From NCBI GenBank assembly GCA_017467335.1, contig JAFTSJ010000041.1, positions 1 through 54,312 on the forward strand: DNA of 54,312 nt. Reading direction: 5' to 3'. The stretch comes from Alphaproteobacteria bacterium. GTDB lineage: Bacteria; Pseudomonadota; Alphaproteobacteria; CAAHEQ01; UBA3637. The position numbers and the translations under genes were made by a program. Below, piece after piece: positions 34,006 to 43,130 of the stretch; within the stretch, counting starts at the first letter, position 1; every line of letters begins with the position of its first letter. The notes below the pieces were generated by a model, which did no database searches, was not told the origin of the DNA, and was given only the letters and a program-made list of their open reading frames with translations.

Positions 34006-35562
34006 TTATAAGCCCCCATTCAAACAATCAGCATCAATTTTTTTCATACGTTCTTTTTCTAATAGTTTTTCTTGTTCTTGATAAACGGTATCAACCAATT
34101 CTTTTTGAGCTAATGCTCCCTTCATCAGCTGTTCAACATCTTTGGAATTTGTGTCTGTTAACATTGTTGTTCCGTTAATATCTTTTTCCATAGCGTTGAT
34201 AAATTGTTCATCAAGTTGCCGTTGGTTTGCGTTCATTAAAGATAGAGCCGTTGTATATTCCGGTGAATTTCTATCCAATTCATCAATGGCTTTAAGTTTA
34301 TCTTCCATGGTTAATGAACGAAACTTATTCAACTGATTAGATGTATTGGCAACTTCATATTGAGCCGTATCTTTCAATAATTCTCGTGCTTTTTGAATAG
34401 CTTGTCTTTTTTTCTGAATCAATTCTTGTTGCAGCGGTGTTAAATCATTTGGATTAAAGACACTGCTTATTCCTAAATTTGATAATTCAGACGCAATTTC
34501 AGCGCCAAAATCTTTTTCTGCTTCTTGGTGTATGCGTAACAATTCATTGGTTGTTTCAACATCCGTTCTTTTTTGTTGATAAACAGCAAATCGATTATCT
34601 AAATTTTTAGAACCGACACTCACCCTTAAACGAAGTGAATCAGGTTGATAATATTCATTCATTTCACCTGTGGCTAATCGTTTTACTTTTTTGTTTTTTA
34701 TATAGTATGCCCATGGCTCCGGCATAGAAGGAAACAATAAACCTTGCGATGATTCTTGGGTTAATTTGATAATTTCATTGGCCGGCGGTAATGGTTTGGG
34801 CGGCATCGGAAATTTTAACATATCTTCTGTCAAACGGTTGTAAATGTTTGGCTTTTCTTGCTTCATTTTGGTTAAAAAGGTTTGATATGCTTTTGAATTT
34901 TGTTCATAAGAATTATTGCGGGATATACCGTTAATGGCACCGGACACACCAAACATTTGAACAATACCGGTTAAAAAATCATTGACTTGTTCTGTATAAA
35001 TATAATCTTGATCCTTCCACCGTTTAAAACCACCGCTTTGTTCATACATTTCTCCGTATTTTTCCGGATTTTGATACACATCAATTAAAACATTTCGTCC
35101 TAATCGCCAGTACGGAAAAGCATTTTCAGATGCATTTTGTTGTTGAGTCGGAACAGCAGAGTTAACATATATTTTTAAATCTTGTTCCTGACGATTATAT
35201 TCATCTGTCATATTTTGCCAAGCTTGTCGGGGATTTTTATAAATGCCTTCCAATCGCTTGACATTGCATTCTGTTAAGGCATTCATTTGTTCTTCTGCCA
35301 AAACTTTTTTTCGTTCAGAAAACAGTTTGTTGACATGTTGTGTCGTCATATAATTATTTATCAAAAACTGCATTGAATGAATGCTCATCGCTTCGGCAAG
35401 ATAACGCCGATAATCTTGTGGTACTTTGCGTTCACTTTTAGGCGGAACAAACGGTTTAACCTGTTCTAATTGGGCGTAAGCCGGTAATCCGAGCAACATA
35501 AAACCCATGCACAAAAACGTGCCGAACAAGACACTTGATTTTAATCGATTGGTGTACTTCAT
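34006..35562 (-). CDS. Large exported protein of the secretion-like operon
   Basis: The 518-aa protein has a signal peptide (about 1-30, ending G-L-P-A-Y-A-Q). The body is almost entirely helical, Gln/Glu/Lys/Asn-rich, with likely coiled coils at about 60-110 and 370-510. A Cys occurs at about 99 and another in the last residues (D-C-L-N-G-G-L). No enzyme motif is visible. Its start overlaps the preceding gene by 4 nt and its stop lies 2 nt before the VirB8-like start, so it is translationally locked into the operon. Function unknown. Confidence 0.78.
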   Translation of the reverse strand: MKYTNRLKSSVLFGTFLCMGFMLLGLPAYAQLEQVKPFVPPKSERKVPQDYRRYLAEAMSIHSMQFLINNYMTTQHVNKLFSERKKVLAEEQMNALTECNVKRLEGIYKNPRQAWQNMTDEYNRQEQDLKIYVNSAVPTQQQNASENAFPYWRLGRNVLIDVYQNPEKYGEMYEQSGGFKRWKDQDYIYTEQVNDFLTGIVQMFGVSGAINGISRNNSYEQNSKAYQTFLTKMKQEKPNIYNRLTEDMLKFPMPPKPLPPANEIIKLTQESSQGLLFPSMPEPWAYYIKNKKVKRLATGEMNEYYQPDSLRLRVSVGSKNLDNRFAVYQQKRTDVETTNELLRIHQEAEKDFGAEIASELSNLGISSVFNPNDLTPLQQELIQKKRQAIQKARELLKDTAQYEVANTSNQLNKFRSLTMEDKLKAIDELDRNSPEYTTALSLMNANQRQLDEQFINAMEKDINGTTMLTDTNSKDVEQLMKGALAQKELVDTVYQEQEKLLEKERMKKIDADCLNGGL

Positions 35563-36440
35563 TTTTTATCCCCCATATTGACGGTCCCCCCGTCCCCTTT
35601 ATTAGCAGAAATTTTAGGTACTTTTTTAACAATTTTCATACTGGAAATTGCTTGATTAGCGGCAAATTCCAATTTAACGGCTTCAATCATTTTTTGATAA
35701 ACCAATAATTCAAACCATGCTAAACGTAATTGTTCATTTGAACGTAAAATAACCAATGTATTTTTATCAACTGACATTTTATCTCCGTCCGAAGCACCTG
35801 AATTTTTTTCATCTTCATCAACTTGTGCATCAATCTTTTCTAAAATATCTTTAATTGTTTCAAAGTTGGCTTTTAACGTGAGCATGCGAGCCATTAAAGT
35901 AATTGTTGCTTGTTGACGAATAAATTTACGCCGTTGAACAACAAAATATTCACTGGCATAATCGGCTCGTGTTTCATCATCATATGTTCCTAAATTACGT
36001 TCCATCCGTGTATGAACCGATATATCTTCACCGTGAGATTTATCTTGGGTAACACCTTCCGGATCATCATCTGTTTGAGCATTTTCGTCTTTGGTTAATC
36101 CTAAAACATTACCTAATTTTTTAAACGGCCATTGAATAGTAGAAACAACGGCGTTTTTGACTTTGTCAACCGCAGCCGTAACGGCTCGTCTGGTTTGAAC
36201 AATTTTTTGTCTGACGGTACGGTAAGCAGAGGCAACTTTTTCGTACCCCGATGTAACAGCTTGAATGAATTTGTTGCCTTGAGCCGCAGCAATATTACCC
36301 TTCATCTCCAAAGGACACGCCTGTGTCGGTATGCACTTGGGCGGATTGGGACAACATTCCATTACAGCCATCGCTGATAAGGAAAAACAGCAAATTATCA
36401 AAGAAACGATAAGAAATTTTGTCCATTTTATTATTTTCAT
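35559..36440 (-). CDS. Exported helical protein with N-terminal Cys cluster
   Basis: The 293-aa protein has a signal peptide (about 1-25, ending S-A-M-A). A Cys-rich segment M-E-C-C-P-N-P-P-K-C-I-P-T-Q-A-C-P follows at once. A basic helical region (about 60-115), an acidic linker and long C-terminal helices complete it. The C-terminal region (L-R-S-N-E-Q-L-R-L-A-W-F-E-L-L-V-Y-Q-K-M-I-E) resembles the equivalent regions of neighbouring exported proteins in style. No family is recognised. GGAGG lies upstream of the ATG. Confidence 0.75.
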   Translation of the reverse strand: MKIIKWTKFLIVSLIICCFSLSAMAVMECCPNPPKCIPTQACPLEMKGNIAAAQGNKFIQAVTSGYEKVASAYRTVRQKIVQTRRAVTAAVDKVKNAVVSTIQWPFKKLGNVLGLTKDENAQTDDDPEGVTQDKSHGEDISVHTRMERNLGTYDDETRADYASEYFVVQRRKFIRQQATITLMARMLTLKANFETIKDILEKIDAQVDEDEKNSGASDGDKMSVDKNTLVILRSNEQLRLAWFELLVYQKMIEAVKLEFAANQAISSMKIVKKVPKISANKGDGGTVNMGDKK

Positions 36441-36451
36441 ATTCGTTCCTC

Positions 36452-37249
36452 CTATTTCTTATTTGCATTGGGATTAACGGGGACTTTAATTAAACCGACA
36501 TCTTCTTTCATCAACATTTTTGCCCCGAGTGATTCAAGTGTTAAAATTTGAATGACAATATCTGCTGTCGTGCTTTTAATTAACGCAGTTGTATTTCTGT
36601 TTTCCATCAATAATCCGTGCAATTGATTACATCCTTTTGTTTCTGCATTTAAAACTGATTTTATATCTTCAATAATTTTCGGTCTTAAATCTAATGAAAT
36701 TTTTAAATTTTTAGCCGCTACAATACTGGCATATTCTTCTCGTTTTTCACGAACACGGCGAACTTCATCGGAGGATATACCTGATTGGCTCATATCAACC
36801 CCCGCCAATTTCGTGAATTCATTAACTTGTTCTCCCAAATCCGTTAAACCGGTATCTTCTTTAACAGCAGCAAAAAATGTTTCTTTAACCATTTGACGGT
36901 TAACTGCATATGATTTGTCCGGTTTAATAATATCATCGGCTTCATCTGTTCCATAATCTAATACGTCTTTATATATGTGCTCATATACTTGAGTTGTAAT
37001 AGCCCGATTTTGTTTTGTGTTAGCCGGATTAAGCGAGCAATCGGCGTTTCCATGTTCAGCTGTTTGAGAATTTGCCTGTTGTTGTTGTCGTGCTTCGGCT
37101 AAAATGCCTTCGGCATGTGATTCAACTTGTCCGGCCGTTGAAGCGTTATCCCGTCCTGCGTCACTGATTACTTCTCCGGCTCCAAAAACACTTGAAGTAA
37201 TAAAAAAAACAGCAACGAAACAAGATAAGCCTAAACTAATTTTTTTCAT
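36452..37249 (-). CDS. Exported helical protein of the secretion-like operon
   Basis: The 265-aa protein has a cleavable signal (about 1-23, ending V-F-G-A). A Gln/Ala-rich stretch (about 45-65) and a helical body with Cys at about 71 and 207 follow. The C-terminal helix N-T-T-A-L-I-K-S-T-T-A-D-I-V-I-Q-I-L-T-L parallels those in sister proteins. It starts 1 nt from the end of the upstream gene. Role unknown; periplasmic or surface location is inferred from the signal peptide. Confidence 0.75.
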   Translation of the reverse strand: MKKISLGLSCFVAVFFITSSVFGAGEVISDAGRDNASTAGQVESHAEGILAEARQQQQANSQTAEHGNADCSLNPANTKQNRAITTQVYEHIYKDVLDYGTDEADDIIKPDKSYAVNRQMVKETFFAAVKEDTGLTDLGEQVNEFTKLAGVDMSQSGISSDEVRRVREKREEYASIVAAKNLKISLDLRPKIIEDIKSVLNAETKGCNQLHGLLMENRNTTALIKSTTADIVIQILTLESLGAKMLMKEDVGLIKVPVNPNANKK

Positions 37250-37250
37250 A

Positions 37251-38024
37251 TCAGCCTCCCGTAAAATTATTTAAGATACCTTCTAACATACCTTCTTTTT
37301 GTGGGGCTTCAACGCCCTGAATGGTATTGATGGCATTGATTTCGATATAACTGTTGCGAATGGTTGCAATTTCGTTCAGCATCATGTGGGTTCTGAAAAT
37401 AATCGATGAAGCCATTCCCTTTTGAATTGAACCAGTTGTTGTCCGATTATGTGTTTCTGTTTCCATGTCATCACGGTCTTCGTGCGATTTTTCCATTAAA
37501 TCTAACGAACGAACAGCTAAAGCACGAGCATTTTCAAACGTAATGAATGTTTGAATTTGCATTTTTTCCAAAGTGCCATCTTGTGTTTCTGCAGCGACAT
37601 CTTCTTCCGAACGTGTGTCAACCGGTTGATCGTTTTTTGAATTAAGTGTTTTTGAATTATAAATAAATGTGCTTTTTATAACGGCTTCAACTTCCGGAAT
37701 CGATGGATTTTCTTTTGATAAAGCTTGTCGTAATTTGGCATCGCCATATGGTGGAAATTCTGAACCATCTGGATTTCCTTTGTTTTCGATAACTTCTGCT
37801 TTATCTGCCTTCGGATCACGCATTTTTCGTTTTTTTTCAGATGCTTCTAAAGCGTCCTTATCTGCTTCGTTTGAAAGTTCTGATTGAGCAGTTTGTAAAA
37901 TACGTTCCGCAACGGAAACCGTTTCCGTTATGGGATAAGGCGTCATTACTTGGGGGATCTGGGCCATCACAACCGGTGGGACAAAAATAAGACCGATAGA
38001 TAAAAATCTGAACACGCTTTTCAT
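37251..38024 (-). CDS. Exported helical protein of the secretion-like operon
   Basis: The 257-aa protein has a signal peptide (about 1-21, ending V-V-M-A-Q). A highly charged middle (E-K-K-R-K-M-R-D-P-K-A-D-K) and a C-terminal half of helices follow (F-E-N-A-R-A-L-A-V-R-S-L-D-L-M-E-K-S and a final hydrophobic-rich helix). AGGAGG precedes the ATG. No Cys is present in the mature part. No family is recognised. The helical C-terminal layout matches the flanking genes and suggests diverged paralogues. Confidence 0.75.
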   Translation of the reverse strand: MKSVFRFLSIGLIFVPPVVMAQIPQVMTPYPITETVSVAERILQTAQSELSNEADKDALEASEKKRKMRDPKADKAEVIENKGNPDGSEFPPYGDAKLRQALSKENPSIPEVEAVIKSTFIYNSKTLNSKNDQPVDTRSEEDVAAETQDGTLEKMQIQTFITFENARALAVRSLDLMEKSHEDRDDMETETHNRTTTGSIQKGMASSIIFRTHMMLNEIATIRNSYIEINAINTIQGVEAPQKEGMLEGILNNFTGG

Positions 38025-38033
38025 TTGTCCTCC

Positions 38034-38825
38034 TTATTTTCCGTTTAACAAATCAAATGTTGGCTTTGATTCAATATCATCCATTGCTGCGAAAGCATTC
38101 AGTCCGTTTGCTGCTGCTTGGGACATCAATAGTCGGTTATACGTTTCAGCCATCCGCATATTACCATATGTTTTTGATTCGTGCGTTTTACGAATTGTTG
38201 TTGTTTCATCGGCTTTGTCTTGAGTTTTTTCTTTGGTTTCGTGCAATGTACGGTAAGCCAATGTTCGATGGACAAGTGCCGTTGCCAAAGCAAAACGAGC
38301 AAAAGCTTGTTTAGATTGTGTTAAACGGGCATGTCGCCGTGTAATTTCTTCTGTTTTTATGCCATTTTGACCGCCGGTTACAAGATTAACAACTTGTCCG
38401 GTAACGTCATCTTCCGCCGGTTCATCACGCACTTGCATATTATCTATAACAGATTGTTTAGACGTTGTATGATTGGGAAATTTTTCATCGCCTGAATTAC
38501 CACCTGCTGTTATCGTACTGCTTACATCAGATTGCTTGTTTTTGGGAACAGCATCAACAACATCTGATGACAAAGTTGGTTTAGGTGTCAAAAAATCCAA
38601 ACTAAAAGCAATATCCAGGTAATCACCTAAATCAATTGCTTCTAATACTGAATTTTGAAGTGTTTTAGAGGCTGTTGCCAACTCCTTCACTTCATTTGAA
38701 ACAGCTTTCGCCAATTTAATCAAATCTTTGGCATCATTAACAATAACAGCCGCAGAGGCAACGTGACTATACGATAATATTATGGCACAGAAACAGATAA
38801 AAAATCGACTTACTTGTTTTATCAT
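38034..38825 (-). CDS. Exported VirB5/TrbJ-like candidate
   Basis: The 263-aa protein starts at 38825 behind GGAGGG; the longer frame extends into the upstream gene. The signal peptide covers about 1-24 (ending V-A-S-A). The mature start A-V-I-V-N-D-A-K-D-L-I-K-L-A-K-A-V with K-E-L-A-T-A-S-K-T-L-Q-N has the heptad pattern and position of VirB5/TrbJ-type pilus-tip proteins, which open with a short hydrophobic turn and a long helix. The C-terminal half is Ala/Arg-rich helices. The assignment is inference. Confidence 0.65.
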   Translation of the reverse strand: MIKQVSRFFICFCAIILSYSHVASAAVIVNDAKDLIKLAKAVSNEVKELATASKTLQNSVLEAIDLGDYLDIAFSLDFLTPKPTLSSDVVDAVPKNKQSDVSSTITAGGNSGDEKFPNHTTSKQSVIDNMQVRDEPAEDDVTGQVVNLVTGGQNGIKTEEITRRHARLTQSKQAFARFALATALVHRTLAYRTLHETKEKTQDKADETTTIRKTHESKTYGNMRMAETYNRLLMSQAAANGLNAFAAMDDIESKPTFDLLNGK

Positions 38826-38835
38826 ATTGCCCTCC

Positions 38836-39711
38836 TTAATTCGCCGGACCAATGGATGTGTTTCCGGAGATAATGTTAATATTATCATAAATCGTTGCAC
38901 TTTGAATGGATAATTCCGTAATATCCAAAGACAATAACGTATTTGTCATCACATTCAAAGCCACCGCCGAACCATTGCTGGTATCAATATCTTCTCGTAA
39001 ATTAGTCGGTTTCATTGACTCTTCACTAGCTTTTTGCACCTTTTTAAATTGCGAAGTTCCGTTCATAACCTGTGTTGCATCAGCAACGATAACCGCTGTT
39101 GCATCTTGTATGAATTTTTTAAGATTACGAACAGCACTATCAGCCGTGTACATCGATAATTTATCTTCTTCAACAGCTTTGGTGTAAAGACTGTCCCGAA
39201 TGCTAGCAGCCGCCCCCAAATAATTACCTTGTGCCAATTGGACAGCCGGAGCAATGTATTCACCATATTCAGCGTAGGCTTCCTTTATTGATTTGGCCGT
39301 TTCTGATAAAGAAAAACCTTCCCCCGGCTTATCATCAGAAGCAAATTGATCAGATATATAATCTTTGGCTGCGGACGCTTTATCCATTACTGCATTACCG
39401 GCAGCTTCAATTTTGCCGTCAACATAGCCGGTTGCACTATTGTAAGCATCAGAAACACTTTGTTGAACAGAACCAATCATATCCCCAACGACAGCTGTGT
39501 ATCCGTTTACTTTGGCTTGTAGTGTTGCTTTGACCAAATCACTATTTTCTGTTATGACTTTATTATATCGGTTAACTTTAACGGTTATTTCCTGTAAGGC
39601 TCCAACCGGATCAACAGTCATTGTTATCGCTTGTGTTTCCGATGAAAAACACACACACAGACTGCTGAACGTAATACAAAAATACTTGAAGCAATTAAAA
39701 AATCGTTTCAT
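38836..39711 (-). CDS. Exported VirB5-like candidate, first gene of the operon
   Basis: The 291-aa protein starts at 39711 behind GGAGG; the GTG at 39723 lies before that site. The signal peptide is about 1-27 (ending E-T-Q-A). The mature protein begins I-T-M-T-V-D-P-V-G-A-L-Q-E-I-T-V-K-V-N-R-Y-N, with long Ala/Ser-rich amphipathic helices after it (D-A-Y-N-S-A-T-G-Y-V-D-G). The C-terminal V-A-L-N-V-M-T-N-T-L-L-S-L-D-I resembles a minor pilin or coiled-coil tip subunit. It is the promoter-proximal gene. VirB5 kinship is a guess from layout. Confidence 0.65.
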   Translation of the reverse strand: MKRFFNCFKYFCITFSSLCVCFSSETQAITMTVDPVGALQEITVKVNRYNKVITENSDLVKATLQAKVNGYTAVVGDMIGSVQQSVSDAYNSATGYVDGKIEAAGNAVMDKASAAKDYISDQFASDDKPGEGFSLSETAKSIKEAYAEYGEYIAPAVQLAQGNYLGAAASIRDSLYTKAVEEDKLSMYTADSAVRNLKKFIQDATAVIVADATQVMNGTSQFKKVQKASEESMKPTNLREDIDTSNGSAVALNVMTNTLLSLDITELSIQSATIYDNINIISGNTSIGPAN

Positions 39712-39745
39712 TAGAGCCTCCACTTTTCGATAACCTCTTATTTCT

Positions 39746-39773
39746 ATTTTACTCTTTTTTCATAACATTGCAA
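39746..39773 (-). promoter_or_regulatory. Promoter of the secretion-like operon
   Basis: On the minus strand TTGCAA (39773-39768), a 16-bp spacer and TAAAAT (39751-39746) stand 35 bp before the first start codon. All genes down to 32393 are close or overlapping. Confidence 0.65.
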
Positions 39774-39825
39774 GAACTTTTTGTATATCATTTTGCGGAC
39801 AGGCTGATTTTAATGTATCAACGAT

Positions 39826-39862
39826 TCAAAAAAACGGTTTTAAATAAAAATAAAACCGTTTT
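39826..39862 (-). terminator. Terminator of the LOG-like gene
   Basis: AAAACGGTTTTA (39831-39842) pairs perfectly with TAAAACCGTTTT (39851-39862). On the minus strand the stem is followed by a T-run. It separates the LOG-like gene from the secretion-like operon. Confidence 0.88.
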
Positions 39863-39900
39863 CTAGTTTTTTATTTAAATCTCAATCATAACATTTCGAT

Positions 39901-40554
39901 TTAAGGTGTTTTTTCCTTGTTAATTGTTTTTTGTATTTTTAAAGCCGCCGGTAACACATCTCGTGGTTTTTCAACAAATGCAATATAATTTGATTGTTTT
40001 TCCGTTAGAATGTGTTGGCGTTTCATTTCGTCAGTTTGATATTGGAAATCATCCCAATAGTGATTGGTATTTAAAAAAATGACCGGTTTTTTAGGTTGTT
40101 CTTTTTGTTCTACAAGAGAAGTAAAATCAGCAAAAACAGATAATGTTTCCCAACTGCCGGCCATAATAACAATGACATCGGCTGTTTCAAACATTTTTAA
40201 TTTTTGTTCATTCGAAGTTGCTGTCAAAACAGAAATTCCTTGCCGACATTCATGATTCAACGGACAAGTTTCATCAGATATCGGTTGTGTTGTAACCCCG
40301 ATAACACGAGCTTTTTCTTTGACAACTCCTTTTAAAACAGAAGCCGGTAAACCGTTTGTTGAACCATCATAAACCAATGTTTTCTTTTCTTTACCCAAAA
40401 TTGTACCGAATTGGTAAGCCGCTTTTTTAAAATTATCGGATATGTCAGACATCGGTGACCCGAAAACAGCCACATTTTCCATTTGTGCCATGCCCGTTTT
40501 TGCCATCAATAAACATAACATTAAAAAAGAAGCAAATATCGGATAAATTTTCAT
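39901..40554 (-). CDS. Exported LOG-family-like protein
   Basis: The 217-aa protein follows the LOG (cytokinin riboside monophosphate phosphoribohydrolase/lysine-decarboxylase-like) Rossmann layout: V-A-V-F-G-S-P near 30, L-V-Y-D-G-S-T-N-G-L, R-V-I-G-V-T-T, then the glycine loop. In the family that loop reads P-G-G-x-G-T-x-x-E; here it is M-A-G-S-W-E-T-L-S-V-F, so the signature is degraded. It also has an apparent signal peptide (1-23, ending T-G-M-A-Q), unusual for a cytoplasmic nucleotide enzyme family. It may be periplasmic and catalytically altered. It lies downstream of trpS. Confidence 0.6.
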   Translation of the reverse strand: MKIYPIFASFLMLCLLMAKTGMAQMENVAVFGSPMSDISDNFKKAAYQFGTILGKEKKTLVYDGSTNGLPASVLKGVVKEKARVIGVTTQPISDETCPLNHECRQGISVLTATSNEQKLKMFETADVIVIMAGSWETLSVFADFTSLVEQKEQPKKPVIFLNTNHYWDDFQYQTDEMKRQHILTEKQSNYIAFVEKPRDVLPAALKIQKTINKEKTP

Positions 40555-40568
40555 TGAACCAACCTTTG

Positions 40569-41585
40569 TTAACGGTTAAATATGACATCCTTAACACGAT
40601 TTAAAACCGGTGTTGCCAGTTGACGGGCTTTTGTTGCTCCTCGAGCCAGCATATGTTCCACTTCGTCAAAATGTGACATGTAGTACATGTATTTTTCTCG
40701 CTTTTCTGCTAATTCATCTATTAAAACCTGCAATAACATTTTTTTAATTGTTCCATACCCCATACCCCCATTTTTCAGACCGGCTTCAATTTCTTGAACA
40801 ACACAGTCCGGAGCAATCCCTTTGGCAATATGGTACAGTAAAATATCATCAGGGTTTTTCTTATCATTGATATCCTGACAATCCGTTTTAATTCCCATCA
40901 CGGCTTTTTTCAATTCAGCATCCGTGCCGAATAACGGAATAACGTTGTTATAGCTTTTACTCATCTTTTGTCCGTCTGTTCCGGGAAGAATTTGGGCTGT
41001 TTCACTTAATGAGGCTTTGGGAATTTTTAAAACATTTTGTTCATATAACGCATTGATTGAACCGGCAATGTCTGCTGCAATTTCAACATGCTGAACTTGG
41101 TCTTTCCCAACGGGAACAATATCGGTATCGTAAGCTAAAATATCAGCTGCCATTAAAACCGGATAGGTATATAAACCCATATTGATTCCGGCATCTGCCG
41201 GTTCATTTCGAGCTGTGTTTTTATCAACGGCTGCTTTGTAAGCATGAGCTTTATTCATAAAACCTTTTGGTGTGTAAGCCATTAAAATTGTTGTTAACTC
41301 AAATAATTCCGGTATATCTGATTGTTTGTAAAATAAAGATTTTTCCGGATTTAAACCGCATGCCAAATAAGCACAGGCTATTTCTTTGGTTAGTTGATTT
41401 AACAACGGGGCATTTTTAATGGCATTAACAGCGTGATAATCAGCAACAAACATAATGTGATTGTCATTTTCGTTAACGTTGTTTGCAAATTCAATCGCCG
41501 GTTTAACGGCTCCGACATAATTACCGATATGTAATGTGCCGGTTGGCTTAACGCCTGTTAAAATTGTTTGAGATTGATGTTCCAT
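40569..41585 (-). CDS. trpS: Tryptophanyl-tRNA synthetase
   Basis: The 338-aa class I synthetase starts at 41585 behind AAGGAA. It has G-V-K-P-T-G-T-L-H-I-G-N-Y (HIGH-type motif at 19-22), Y-T-Y-P-V-L-M-A-A-D-I-L, G-K-D-Q-V-Q-H-V-E, and D-G-Q-K-M-S-K-S-Y near 205. The length is normal. It charges tRNA-Trp. No Trp-codon leader was seen upstream, in contrast to cysS. Confidence 0.97.
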   Translation of the reverse strand: MEHQSQTILTGVKPTGTLHIGNYVGAVKPAIEFANNVNENDNHIMFVADYHAVNAIKNAPLLNQLTKEIACAYLACGLNPEKSLFYKQSDIPELFELTTILMAYTPKGFMNKAHAYKAAVDKNTARNEPADAGINMGLYTYPVLMAADILAYDTDIVPVGKDQVQHVEIAADIAGSINALYEQNVLKIPKASLSETAQILPGTDGQKMSKSYNNVIPLFGTDAELKKAVMGIKTDCQDINDKKNPDDILLYHIAKGIAPDCVVQEIEAGLKNGGMGYGTIKKMLLQVLIDELAEKREKYMYYMSHFDEVEHMLARGATKARQLATPVLNRVKDVIFNR

Positions 41586-41670
41586 TTTATATTCCTTGGT
41601 TTTATTACGAGATAAGAAACAAATAAAAACAAATACGACCAAAGTCAAGAATTGTTTTCACAACAAGTAA

Positions 41671-42984
41671 TCAAGATATTTTTTCCGGTGATAAATTCAA
41701 TTGAAAGTTCGTATCATGTTTTTTATTATAGTCAGTTAATTTTGTTCCGGCTGTTTCCAAAATAGAACGGCGAACAGCTTGAGCTACATTTTCTGTATTG
41801 CTTTTTAATCCTTCTGTTGAAATGGATTGCAAGGCAGCTAAACGGGTTGCATTTTGTATTTCCTTTGGTAATTGAGCAATAATTTCAGAATTAAAAATTT
41901 CTTCAAATACCAATTGATGAGCTTGTTGTTGAGCCTGTTTCATTTCTTCCGGTGTTAGCGGAGCCCCTTTAATATTTTCCATACACTGCATACCGACAAT
42001 AGTCATAAAATGTTCCATTAAAGCCTTTTTATGACCGTAATTACTTTTAATATCACTGGAAAATTCTTCTGTAAAAGCTTGTAAGGCTTCAATGTAAAAA
42101 ACAGCTTGGCTTTCCGGTGTTGCTCGGGTTCCTTTGCGATTTTGTTTATCAACATGTGTTTTATATGCCATTTTACATAACAATTGACGCATTTTTGAAC
42201 GGTCATCTGTTTTACCGCCAAAATTCAAAGAAGATGATGTTTTGTTTTCGTCTCGGGCTAATTTATAAAATCTGTTCTCTTGTATCCCTGTCATTCCGTC
42301 TTGAAAAGCAAAATCAGTCGCCAACGCTTTTAGAAACAAAGATTCGCCGAAATGGGGAACTTTTGCCACTAATCTGTTTAATTTATCATTATATTCAAAA
42401 TGAATTGCATCCAACGCACTTTCTCGATCAATAACAGGAACAGGACAATCGTGTAAGATAACCGATTGTGCTTCCGGCGTCATGTTCCTTGTGTATGAGT
42501 TTTGGGGAATTTTGTTCCCGTTAGGAGCTGTTAATTTGGGAGCTTTTTTCCCTTTGTTAATTAAAGCATCTCGTTTATTTCTTCTTTTAAAACAATCTTT
42601 AACAACCTCCTCCTTTTCGGCCTCGGTTAATTCTCGTCCGTTTCGTGTTAAGCGAATGTGTTGTAGAAGTTCTCTACCCTCCGGAGCCAATTCACCGTCT
42701 TTAAATTCTATTTTTGAACCAAAGCCAATGGTTAAGCCGTTGCTGGTGCAAAAATAAAAATTCGGAATGTGCTTGACAGAACAACTGCCGTCCTCATTCC
42801 GAACGGGTGTTGTGCTTTCAATGGCACATGTTACCATCATTAAATGTTTTGATTCTTCACTTTGGCGTAATTCTTCGGCTTTTTTGATATATTCGGAAAA
42901 TGATTGAAAATGTTTCAAAATAAACGATGAAAACATTTCCGGCATTTGTTCGTCTGAAAGGGTGTGGAGTGTTGGTTTGTTCAT
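41671..42984 (-). CDS. Hypothetical protein with lysozyme-like motif
   Basis: The 437-aa protein has no signal peptide. Around 68-90, F-Y-F-C-T-S-N-G-L-T-I-G-F-G-S resembles the Y-x-D-x-x-G-x-x-T-I-G-x-G stretch of GH24 phage lysozymes, but the canonical Asp is Cys and the expected catalytic Glu is not at the usual spacing. The rest is helical, with a Gln/Ala-rich region near 340-370. GGAG lies before the ATG. It may be a diverged muramidase or effector. Close to a secretion-like operon, but a functional link is speculative. Confidence 0.6.
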   Translation of the reverse strand: MNKPTLHTLSDEQMPEMFSSFILKHFQSFSEYIKKAEELRQSEESKHLMMVTCAIESTTPVRNEDGSCSVKHIPNFYFCTSNGLTIGFGSKIEFKDGELAPEGRELLQHIRLTRNGRELTEAEKEEVVKDCFKRRNKRDALINKGKKAPKLTAPNGNKIPQNSYTRNMTPEAQSVILHDCPVPVIDRESALDAIHFEYNDKLNRLVAKVPHFGESLFLKALATDFAFQDGMTGIQENRFYKLARDENKTSSSLNFGGKTDDRSKMRQLLCKMAYKTHVDKQNRKGTRATPESQAVFYIEALQAFTEEFSSDIKSNYGHKKALMEHFMTIVGMQCMENIKGAPLTPEEMKQAQQQAHQLVFEEIFNSEIIAQLPKEIQNATRLAALQSISTEGLKSNTENVAQAVRRSILETAGTKLTDYNKKHDTNFQLNLSPEKIS

Positions 42985-43076
42985 ATAATCTCCTTATTGA
43001 TAATATTACCATGTACATAAATGATACACGATTTTTAAATCTTTTCAAGTTTTTTATTTTTTTGTATCAAAATGTC

Positions 43077-43105
43077 TTGCAAAAAACATGAAACACTTTT
43101 AAACT
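43077..43105 (+). promoter_or_regulatory. Promoter of the oadGAB operon
   Basis: TTGCAA (43077-43082), a 17-bp spacer and TAAACT (43100-43105) lie 25 bp before the oadG start codon. Confidence 0.5.
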
Positions 43106-43130
43106 TATCCTGATAAGGGGGACTTTATTT

